Of a DNA stretch of 64,000 nt, positions 8,503 to 15,571 are shown piece by piece. The notes below the pieces were generated by a model. That model saw nothing but the letters and a program-made list of their open reading frames with translations. It searched no databases and was not told where the DNA came from. The stretch is from Nocardia sp. BSTN01. GTDB taxonomy: Bacteria; Actinomycetota; Actinomycetes; Mycobacteriales; Mycobacteriaceae. Both the position numbers and the translations under genes were made by a program. Where the stretch lies: contig NZ_JADKYP010000022.1 in the NCBI RefSeq assembly GCF_015354405.1, positions 1 through 64,000 on the forward strand. Direction: 5' to 3'. Every line of letters starts with the position of its first letter. Position 1 is the first letter of the stretch.

Positions 8503-8561
8503 ATTGCTATCGTCGATGACCGGCCCAGTCGTGCGCGAAAACTCAACCGAGAAGGGGCGTG

Positions 8562-10625
8562 ATGTTCGGGCAGCTGCGATCGCGCAAACCCGTCGTGCCC
8601 GTCCGAACCCTGATTGCCGTTGCGGCAGTGGGGATTTCCGCGACCGCCACCGCGCTTTTCGGTGGCCTACCGCACTCCGGCGCCCCCAGCCTCGCCGGCC
8701 GGGAGGACCAGTGGACCGCCGTACACGACGGCCCGCAGCAATATCCGGACGTCCACGTGGATTCCGATGTGGCGATCCGGATGAGCGACGGAGTGATGCT
8801 GAAGGCCGACGTCTACCGACCGGTCGACGCTTCCGGCGCCGTGGTCGCCCAGCCACTGCCGACCATCGTCAATCTCACGCCCTACACCAAACTGATGACC
8901 GATCTGGTCGGCTCGGCGGTGGAGAATCCGGAACTGCAGCCGCTGGTGATGTCGCTGGTGCGGCAGATCAACCTCTCCGGCACCCCGATCAGCAGCTTCG
9001 GCGATCTGCTGCACGCCCTCGACGGCGGTACCGTGCCGACCGTCCTCGGCCTGGACCGCAATCTGATCCGCAGCGGCTACACGCTGGTGGTCGCCGATGT
9101 GCGCGGCACCGGACAGTCCCAGGGCAACTGGGAGACCCTGGGCGCGCGGGAACAGCTCGATACCCGCGAGGTGATCGATTGGGCTGCGGCGCAACCGTTC
9201 TCGAACGGCAAGGTGGCGATGAGCGGCGGCTCGTACGCGGCCATCAACCAGCTGCGCGCGGCGGAGGACGCCCCGGCGGCGCTGCGCGCGATCTTCCCGG
9301 TCGTCCCCGGCAGCGATCTCATGCGCGATGTGGTGGCGCCGGGCGGCGGCGTCGGCACCACCTTCCTGCCGATGTGGCTCCAGACGGTCAATCAGCTCAA
9401 GCTGATCCCCGACCTGAAGTCGATCTTCGCCGGAACCTTCGACTGGAAATGGCTCGCCGCCCGGGTGGCGGATCCGGCCACCAATGTCGACCTGCTCGCG
9501 CAGGCGCTGCTGACGCCGTCGATGGACGATATGCCGCCCGCCCTGTCGGAGGCGCTCGACTCCGGCAGCGATTTCCGCCAGGCCCTCACTGGCCATCCGG
9601 AACGAGTCACCGTGCCCACCTTCGTCTACGGCGGCTGGCACGACATCTTCGCCAACAGCGCCACCAAGATCTATCAGGCCATTCCGCTGCCGGCCGGGCG
9701 CAAGCAACTCGTGGTCGGCGACACCTATCACGCCAATCCCGGCGCCGGCACCGGGGTACCCGGGGCCCCGCCGCGGCTCGAGGTGCTGCAGCGAGCGTGG
9801 TTCGACAAGTGGCTCAAGGACATCGACAACGGTATCGACGGCTACGGCCCCATCGTGCTGAAGGAACAGGGCGGCGGCTGGGTGACACTGCCGCAGTATC
9901 CGCAGCCCGGAGCCGACCACCGCCGGATCTACCTGACGGCCGCGCCCAGCGGAACCACCGATGCGGCGGTGCACGACGGCTCGTTGAGCGCCCATCCGCC
10001 GGCCGAGGTCTCCACACTCACCGTGGCGCCGGGACTGGCGACCCTCTGCTCACGGGACGCGGCCCAGGGATCGGCCGGTTCGGCCGCGATGCTCGACACC
10101 TGCGCCAAGGACTCCCGAGTGGCCGAACACGATGCGCTGACCTTCACCAGCGCCCCGGTGTCCGCGCCGACCGCCATCTCCGGGCCGATCGACATCCACC
10201 TCGAGACGGTGCAGGACGCCACCGACGGATTCTGGAGCGCCACCGTCAACGACGTCGCGCCCGACGGCACCTCCACGGCTCTGACCACCGGCCAGCTCAC
10301 CGTCTCCATGCGCGCCGTCGACGATGCCCGCAGCTCCCGATCCGCCAACGGCGACTACACCGTTCCGTTCCATCTCCTCACCGCCGCGGCGCGGCAGCCG
10401 GTGACACCCGGCGAACCGGTGGGCCTCGACATCGCGGTGATCCCGACCCAGGCGCGGCTCCAGATCGGACATCGGCTGCGGATCGATCTGTTCGCGTCCA
10501 ACGCGCCCAAGGCCATGCCGTTCCGCCCGATGCTCAACGATTCCGAGCTCAAGCCCCAGCATCTGCGCCTGGATCCGAACGCACCCAGTTACGTCAACCT
10601 GCCCACCGATCGGCCACTCGGCTGA
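8562..10625 (+). CDS. Secreted CocE/NonD-family alpha/beta hydrolase (X-Pro dipeptidyl-peptidase-like)
   Basis: The product is 687 residues. The N-terminus has a basic stretch and hydrophobic segment (about 15-35) that looks like a signal peptide, so it is probably exported. The S15/CocE fold is shown by LKADVYRPVD, DVRGTGQSQG, the nucleophile elbow GGSYAA (Ser224), an aspartate in YGGWHD and a histidine in GDTYHANP, followed by a C-terminal jelly-roll domain with RIDLFASNAP. Family members are esterases, acylases or dipeptidyl-peptidases; substrate is unknown. ATG at 8562 is preferred over the adjacent GTG at 8559 because GAAGGGG lies 4 bp before it. Confidence 0.87.
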   Translation: MFGQLRSRKPVVPVRTLIAVAAVGISATATALFGGLPHSGAPSLAGREDQWTAVHDGPQQYPDVHVDSDVAIRMSDGVMLKADVYRPVDASGAVVAQPLPTIVNLTPYTKLMTDLVGSAVENPELQPLVMSLVRQINLSGTPISSFGDLLHALDGGTVPTVLGLDRNLIRSGYTLVVADVRGTGQSQGNWETLGAREQLDTREVIDWAAAQPFSNGKVAMSGGSYAAINQLRAAEDAPAALRAIFPVVPGSDLMRDVVAPGGGVGTTFLPMWLQTVNQLKLIPDLKSIFAGTFDWKWLAARVADPATNVDLLAQALLTPSMDDMPPALSEALDSGSDFRQALTGHPERVTVPTFVYGGWHDIFANSATKIYQAIPLPAGRKQLVVGDTYHANPGAGTGVPGAPPRLEVLQRAWFDKWLKDIDNGIDGYGPIVLKEQGGGWVTLPQYPQPGADHRRIYLTAAPSGTTDAAVHDGSLSAHPPAEVSTLTVAPGLATLCSRDAAQGSAGSAAMLDTCAKDSRVAEHDALTFTSAPVSAPTAISGPIDIHLETVQDATDGFWSATVNDVAPDGTSTALTTGQLTVSMRAVDDARSSRSANGDYTVPFHLLTAAARQPVTPGEPVGLDIAVIPTQARLQIGHRLRIDLFASNAPKAMPFRPMLNDSELKPQHLRLDPNAPSYVNLPTDRPLG

Positions 10626-10768
10626 ATTATTCAGTGGCCGAAGCCTTTCGAGTCAGCTACAGCTACCGGTCCTTGCCGCCGGTCACGGTCGCGCACTCGA
10701 CGGTCCATAATTACCGCGAGAAGCCGGTGCGCACCGACGTCGCACCGCTCGGCGGGGAGGTGCGGCTG

Positions 10769-11314
10769 ATGTCCAGAGAACAACCGCGAGGCGCTACGGA
10801 TCCGGTGGAATTCGCGACCGTCGGCCTGGGGTGGGACCCCGCCCACGGCCGACGCTGGTTCGGCGCCCGCCGCACCGCGATCGACCTCAACGCCGCCGCC
10901 GTCCTCCTGGCCGGCGACGACCCGGTGGAGGTGGTGTATCACCAGCAGCTGATCTCCGCCGACGGTGCGGTGCGGCTGCTCGGCGACAGCGTCAACGGCG
11001 AAGACGAGGGCGACGACGAGATCATCACCCTCGACCTGACCCGGGTGCGCCCCGAGATCACCACCGTCGCCGTGGTCGTCACCTGCTACAGCGGACAGAC
11101 CTTCGCCGATATCGACAACGCGCGCTGCCGCGTCACCGGCGCCGACGGGACCGTGATCGCCGATCGCGAACTCGGCGCCGGCAGCCATACCGGCATGGTG
11201 GTGGGAGTGTTCCGCCGCGAGCGCGACGGCTGGGAATTCCGCGAGATCGCCGCCGGAATCACCGCCGCCCACCCCGTCGAAGCGCTACCACACCTGGCCG
11301 GCCTCCTGCGCTGA
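10769..11314 (+). CDS. TerD-domain protein
   Basis: The product is 181 residues. It starts with a typical VGLGWDP segment and continues through DLNAAAVLL, LISADGAVRLLGD, a DEGDDE acidic loop that in TerD proteins binds calcium, SGQTFADIDNARCR and GMVVGVFRRERDGWEF. TerD-family proteins are cytoplasmic calcium-binding stress proteins often linked to tellurite, colicin or phage resistance, though their mechanism is unknown. The ATG has GGGGAGG eight bases upstream. It is a lone copy here, not a ter operon; a DUF475 (TerC-like) membrane protein is encoded 8.5 kb downstream. It ends 5 bp before the convergent acyl-CoA synthetase gene. Confidence 0.88.
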   Translation: MSREQPRGATDPVEFATVGLGWDPAHGRRWFGARRTAIDLNAAAVLLAGDDPVEVVYHQQLISADGAVRLLGDSVNGEDEGDDEIITLDLTRVRPEITTVAVVVTCYSGQTFADIDNARCRVTGADGTVIADRELGAGSHTGMVVGVFRRERDGWEFREIAAGITAAHPVEALPHLAGLLR

Positions 11315-11319
11315 CGCGA

Positions 11320-12864
11320 TCAGTGGACCTGCCGCTCCGCATCGCCCCAATACTGCGTGCGCAGTTCACGTTTGAGGATCTTGCCCGCACCGGAAACCGG
11401 CAGAGCGTCGACCAGCTCGATCGTGCGCGGGGCCTTGTAGCCGGCGATCAACTGCTTGGCGTGGTCGCGGATCTCCTCGACGGTGACGGTGACGCCGGCA
11501 TGGCACACGATCACCGCGTGCACCCGCTCGCCCCACTCCTCGTCCGGGACACCGATCACCGCGCACGCCGCCACCGACGGATGTGCGGAGACCGCGTTCT
11601 CCACCTCCGCGGAATACACGTTCTCGCCACCGCTGACGATCATGTCCTTCATCCGGTCGACGATGTAGACATACCCCTCGTCGTCCATATAGCCGCCGTC
11701 GCCGGTGTGCATCCAGCCGCCCCGTAGCGCCGCCGCGGTCTCCTCGGGCCGGTTCCAGTACCCGAGCATCACATGGCCGCCGCGCACCAGGATCTCGCCG
11801 ACGGTACCGCGCGGCACCTCGTTGTCCTCGGCATCGGCGATGCGCACCTCGGCGTGCGGAGCCGCGCGGCCCGCCGAACGCAACCGTCCCGCCAGGTGGT
11901 CGTCGGGGCCGAGCAGCGTTGCCACGGGCGATAATTCGGTCATTCCGTAGGCCTGGGCGAAACGCGCCTGCGGGAACGCGCGCATGGCGCGCTCGAGCAC
12001 GGCCTGCGCGATCGGCGAGGCCCCGTACACGATGCCGCGCACACTGGACAGATCGAACTCGCTCACCCGCGGGTGGTCGACGATCATCTGGATCATCACC
12101 GGCACCAGCAGCGTATCCGTCACCTGGTGATCGGCAATCGCTGTCATCACCGCGACGGGATCGAAGGCCGGAACCATCACCTGGGCGCCACCCATCATGA
12201 TCTGGGTGACACAGCCGGCCAGATCGGCCAGATGGAACATCGGCGCGGCATGCAGATAGCGGGCGCCGGGCTGGGCCAGATATCCGGTCGACAGGCTGCC
12301 CAGGCCCGAGAGCTGCAACCCGGCATGGCTGAGCACCACGCCCTTGGGGTGACCGGTGGTGCCGCCGGTATAGAAGATTCCGGCCGGGGCGTCACCACCG
12401 CGGCGAGCGTCCTCGACAGGATCCGCGCCCGCGATCAGTTCCTCATACGACAGCATGCCGTCGGGCACGGGACCGTCACCGCAGTGGATCACGGTGCGCA
12501 GCACCGGCGCGGCCGCCCGCAGCGCCGGCACCATCGCGGCGAAGACATCGTCGACCAGCAGGACCGCGGTCTCGGAATCCTCGAGCGAATAGGCGATCTC
12601 GGCCGGACTCCAGCGAATGTTGACCGGGTTCAGCGCTGCCCCGGCCCACGGCACCGCCAGCACGTACTCCAGATACCGATCGCTGTTGAGCGCCAGAATC
12701 GCGACCCGATCGCCCTCGCCGACGCCCAGCAGCCGCAACGCCGCGGCGAGCCGCGCCACCCGATCGGCGCCCTCGGCGAAGGTGCGGGTGCGATCGCCGC
12801 AGATCGACATGACCCCGTCGGGGTTCTGCTGGACGGCCCGGTGCAGGCCCTGAGTGAGATACAT
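11320..12864 (-). CDS. Long-chain acyl-CoA synthetase (AMP-forming)
   Basis: The product is 514 residues with the ANL superfamily motifs: YTGGTTGHPKGVVLSH (P-loop), YGASPIAQ, AQAYGMTE, the hinge GGWMHTGDGGYMDDEGYVYIVDRMKDMI and the catalytic lysine in SGAGKILKRELR. It activates a carboxylic acid as acyl-AMP and transfers it to CoA; the acid is unknown, though the layout fits fatty or aromatic acids. The ATG at 12864 starts the conserved MYLTQGL segment. It is divergent from a PucR-type regulator across 154 bp, which suggests local control. Confidence 0.92.
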   Translation of the reverse strand: MYLTQGLHRAVQQNPDGVMSICGDRTRTFAEGADRVARLAAALRLLGVGEGDRVAILALNSDRYLEYVLAVPWAGAALNPVNIRWSPAEIAYSLEDSETAVLLVDDVFAAMVPALRAAAPVLRTVIHCGDGPVPDGMLSYEELIAGADPVEDARRGGDAPAGIFYTGGTTGHPKGVVLSHAGLQLSGLGSLSTGYLAQPGARYLHAAPMFHLADLAGCVTQIMMGGAQVMVPAFDPVAVMTAIADHQVTDTLLVPVMIQMIVDHPRVSEFDLSSVRGIVYGASPIAQAVLERAMRAFPQARFAQAYGMTELSPVATLLGPDDHLAGRLRSAGRAAPHAEVRIADAEDNEVPRGTVGEILVRGGHVMLGYWNRPEETAAALRGGWMHTGDGGYMDDEGYVYIVDRMKDMIVSGGENVYSAEVENAVSAHPSVAACAVIGVPDEEWGERVHAVIVCHAGVTVTVEEIRDHAKQLIAGYKAPRTIELVDALPVSGAGKILKRELRTQYWGDAERQVH

Positions 12865-12979
12865 GCGCTCTCTGCTTTCTGCCTTCGCTTCGCTGCGGCG
12901 GGTGGACACCGTTGAGTGTCGTACGCCACAGGCTGGGCGGCCATGGAGTCCGTGTCGAAGTTCGGGGGCCCGCGTTTTG

Positions 12980-13008
12980 TTGGTTTCTCCAAAGGCGGGT
13001 CGTATCCT
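12980..13008 (+). promoter_or_regulatory. Candidate promoter of the PucR-type regulator
   Basis: TTGGTT (12980-12985) and TATCCT (13003-13008) are separated by 17 bp. The predicted start of transcription falls about 4 bases before the ATG at 13019, and no Shine-Dalgarno sequence is visible there, so a near-leaderless transcript is possible. Confidence 0.35.
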
Positions 13009-13018
13009 CGGGCCTGTC

Positions 13019-14194
13019 ATGAGCGAATCGTCCGAGGTCCCGAGTTCCCCACGGCAGCGCTTGCTGGTGCGGATGCGGGCCGAGCGCGACGCCCTCGCCG
13101 CCCGCATCGTCGACCGGGCCCGCAGCGAGATTCCGGACTACCGCACGATCGAGGCGGCTGATCTGCTCCCGACGACGACGGCGATCATGGACCGATTGTT
13201 CGCCTCCCTCGCCGGTACTGCCGATATCGAGCCGCCCGAGGGCACCCGGATGACCGACTACGGCCGCATCCGCGCCACTCAGGACGTGTCGATGGAAGCG
13301 CTGCTGCGAGCCTGGCGCCTGGCCGAACGGCTGCATCTCGAGACCTTGAGCGCGGTCGCGGCCGAATGCGGCGCCGACGACGCGGTGCTGTTCGAGATCA
13401 CCAGGGACCTGCTGCGCCTGGTCGACGAGGCCGCGACCTCCTTCTCCGACGCCCACCACGAGGTCGAGCGCACCCGGGCAGGCCACGACCGCATCGAGCG
13501 CGCGGAATTCACCCGGGCGGTGCTGGCGGGCACGATCTCGGCCACCGAACTGACGTTGGGCATCCAGCGCTACGGCCTGCGCGCCGACGCCGAATACCGG
13601 GCGTTTCGCGCCCGTGCCGATGCCGCACCGCCGGCAGAATTCGACCGTCTGCTGCGGCCCCAGGGCGCCGACTACGCCTTCCGCACCGTGATCGACGGGG
13701 ATTACGCCGGGTTCACCGATCGCAGGATCCACATCCCGGGTACCGCACTACTGGCGTTCGGGCCGCCGCGCCCGCTCGCCGAGGCCCCGCGCTCGTTTCG
13801 GCTGGCGGGCCGCGCGCTGGCCACCGCGGCCGCGCTCGGCCATACCGGCACCTGCGAATTCGACGGTCTCGGCCTGCTGCCCGGGGTCGCGGCCGATCCC
13901 GAACTGGGCGCCGAACTCGTGCGCCGCTATCTCGCGCCGTTGGGCGGCAGCGGCTCGGCGACGACGCTGATCGATACCGTCACCGCATATCTCGATACCG
14001 GTATGCGCATCGAGGCGACCGCCCAGCGACTGATCGTGCATCCCAATACGGTCCGCTATCGCATCGCTCGATTCGAGGAGCTGACCGGGTGCGATCTGCG
14101 CCGGGCCCACACCGGCGCACAGGTGTGGTGGGCGATTCAATACGACCGTCTGGTACGGCCTGGCGCAACGAATTTCGCGTCTGCGAATCAGTGA
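13019..14194 (+). CDS. PucR/CdaR-type transcriptional regulator
   Basis: The product is 391 residues. The C-terminal 55 residues form the PucR helix-turn-helix: TAYLDTGMRIEATAQRL, then HPNTVRYRIARFEELTG. The N-terminal part (about 20-180) is helical with RMTDYGRIRATQDVSMEALLRAWR, as in the actinobacterial RsbRD-N-like/PucR architecture, and the middle resembles the GGDEF-like region of CdaR proteins. Such regulators often control the adjacent catabolic gene in response to a metabolite. The divergent acyl-CoA synthetase gene is the obvious candidate target. The ligand is unknown. Confidence 0.87.
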   Translation: MSESSEVPSSPRQRLLVRMRAERDALAARIVDRARSEIPDYRTIEAADLLPTTTAIMDRLFASLAGTADIEPPEGTRMTDYGRIRATQDVSMEALLRAWRLAERLHLETLSAVAAECGADDAVLFEITRDLLRLVDEAATSFSDAHHEVERTRAGHDRIERAEFTRAVLAGTISATELTLGIQRYGLRADAEYRAFRARADAAPPAEFDRLLRPQGADYAFRTVIDGDYAGFTDRRIHIPGTALLAFGPPRPLAEAPRSFRLAGRALATAAALGHTGTCEFDGLGLLPGVAADPELGAELVRRYLAPLGGSGSATTLIDTVTAYLDTGMRIEATAQRLIVHPNTVRYRIARFEELTGCDLRRAHTGAQVWWAIQYDRLVRPGATNFASANQ

Positions 14195-14317
14195 AGTTTC
14201 CCCCGAAATGCCGTGCGGTTGCCACGAAGTGGCTTAGGCTCGACCTGCCTCGATAGCTCGGGGCTTGCAGAGCGGGTCGCCATGCCCACAGCGTCCCGCT
14301 GTCGCAACATCAGGTCA

Positions 14318-14348
14318 GATGGGGGCTGCGTCCCCGACAGCCCCCATC
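14318..14348 (+). terminator. Strong hairpin after the PucR gene
   Basis: GATGGGGGCTG and CAGCCCCCATC form a perfect 11-bp stem around a 9-base loop. It lies 124 bp after the pucR-type stop and 50 bp before the next start, and is followed by CGCCCCTGAAAAA. It is probably a terminator; given its closeness to the next gene it could also act as an attenuator or mRNA stabiliser. Confidence 0.6.
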
Positions 14349-14397
14349 GCCCCTGAAAAACACCGTAGTGTGAAACATCGATAAATCGAGGGACAGT

Positions 14398-14730
14398 ATG
14401 CGCGGATCCCACGCCCCGTCGCCCGCCGAACGATTGCTGGCCGAGATCTACGAGGCCGGATACACCTCCGTCGATGACTTCATCGATCGACTACGGTTTC
14501 GCCCGCGCCACGCGGCGCCGGAGCCGGCCCGCCACGCCGCGGTGATCGACCCGTTCACCGACACCATCGAGCTGCAACTCGACATTCCCGCTTCGGCGAA
14601 TTCCCTTGCGGGTATGACGCGTTGGTATCCGGAGTTCGATCCCGAGGTCGAGGTCGACCCCAGCGCCGACACCACGGAATTCCCCGCGGTGCAGCGCCTC
14701 TGGGTCGTCCCGGAACGCCACGCGAGCTGA
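14398..14730 (+). CDS. Small hypothetical protein
   Basis: The product is 110 residues with no recognised domain. The N-terminal part is helical (AERLLAEIYEAGYTSVDDFIDRLR), followed by an acidic and proline-containing C-terminal half (EFDPEVEVDPSADTTEF). No signal peptide or membrane segment is visible. It is supported by a GAGGGA ribosome-binding site 4 bases before the ATG, by an AT-richer upstream stretch (GTGTGAAACATCGATAAATC) and by a strong hairpin isolating it from the upstream gene. It is convergent with the YceI gene. Function unknown. Confidence 0.6.
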   Translation: MRGSHAPSPAERLLAEIYEAGYTSVDDFIDRLRFRPRHAAPEPARHAAVIDPFTDTIELQLDIPASANSLAGMTRWYPEFDPEVEVDPSADTTEFPAVQRLWVVPERHAS

Positions 14731-14749
14731 CCGGTTCCCGGCCCGCCCG

Positions 14750-15571
14750 CTACATCTGCGGCAGCGAATCTCCCTGCACCAGTTCGATATCCAGTTCGAT
14801 CTTCACCGTGGTGCCCACCGCGGCGACGCCGGCGCGGACGACGGCGTTGTAGTCGATCGCGAAATCGTTGCGGTGCAAATGGGTTTCGGCATGGAAGGCG
14901 GCCCGGACCCCACCCCACGGGTCGGGTCCCGAACCGCCGTAGGTCAGGTCCAGCTCCACCGGGCGGCGCTGACCGTGCAGCTCCAATTCACCGGGCATCA
15001 CCCAGGTATCGGCGCCGGTGCGCCGCAATCCGGTTCCGGTGAAGCCGATCAGCGGGTAGCTCTCGACATCGAGGAAGTCGGCCGAGCGCAGATGGTCGTC
15101 GCGCATCCCGATTCCGGTGTCGATGCTGGCCGCCTTGATCTCGGCGAATCCGGTTGTCTGCTCGAAGTTCCGGGCCACGTCCAGTCGGCCGCCCACCTCG
15201 GCGAATCGCGCCTTGATACTCGCGATACCGAGGTGGCGGGCGGTGGCCACGACCGTGGAGTGCACCGGGTCGATGGTCCACGGGCCGGGCGCCGGCGTGC
15301 CGACGGAGCTCGCCTCCGACTGCAATGCCACCGCACCCAATTGCCCACTGCCGGAAGCGGATATCCGCGCGATCTGCGCCACCGGCTGGTAGCCGGGGGC
15401 GGTCACCACCGCGGTGTGCATACCGGCGGGCAGCGGCTCGGTGGCCGCGGACCCGGTCTCGTCGGCCACCGCCCGGGCGAGCTGGCGACCGGTCAGATCG
15501 GTCACGGTCAGCAGCGCACCCGGCACCGGCCAGCCATCGGAATTGCGAACCTGTGCGGTCAAACCGCTCAT
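14750..15571 (-). CDS. YceI-family protein with N-terminal regulatory-type beta-sandwich domain
   Basis: The product is 273 residues. Residues 1-85 form a carboxypeptidase-regulatory-like (Cna-B-like) domain: LTAQVRNSDGWPVPGALLTVTD, then DETGSAATEPLPAG and a PGYQPVAQ turn. Residues 95-270 are a YceI lipocalin-like barrel: GPWTIDPVHSTVVATARH, then IGMRDDHLRSADFLDVESYPLI. YceI barrels bind isoprenoid or other amphipathic lipids. No signal peptide is visible, so it is probably cytoplasmic. The N-terminal domain resembles the three C-terminal repeats of the MFS exporter encoded immediately upstream, with which it shares an ATGA overlap. A joint role in handling an exported lipid-like substrate is inferred. 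Confidence 0.9.
   Translation of the reverse strand: MSGLTAQVRNSDGWPVPGALLTVTDLTGRQLARAVADETGSAATEPLPAGMHTAVVTAPGYQPVAQIARISASGSGQLGAVALQSEASSVGTPAPGPWTIDPVHSTVVATARHLGIASIKARFAEVGGRLDVARNFEQTTGFAEIKAASIDTGIGMRDDHLRSADFLDVESYPLIGFTGTGLRRTGADTWVMPGELELHGQRRPVELDLTYGGSGPDPWGGVRAAFHAETHLHRNDFAIDYNAVVRAGVAAVGTTVKIELDIELVQGDSLPQM

Noticed and set aside
8504-10768. Long plus-strand frame in front of the TerD domain, suggesting a huge fusion protein
   Set aside because: That part is an out-of-frame reading of the CocE/NonD gene; the TerD gene has its own ribosome-binding site at 10754-10760.
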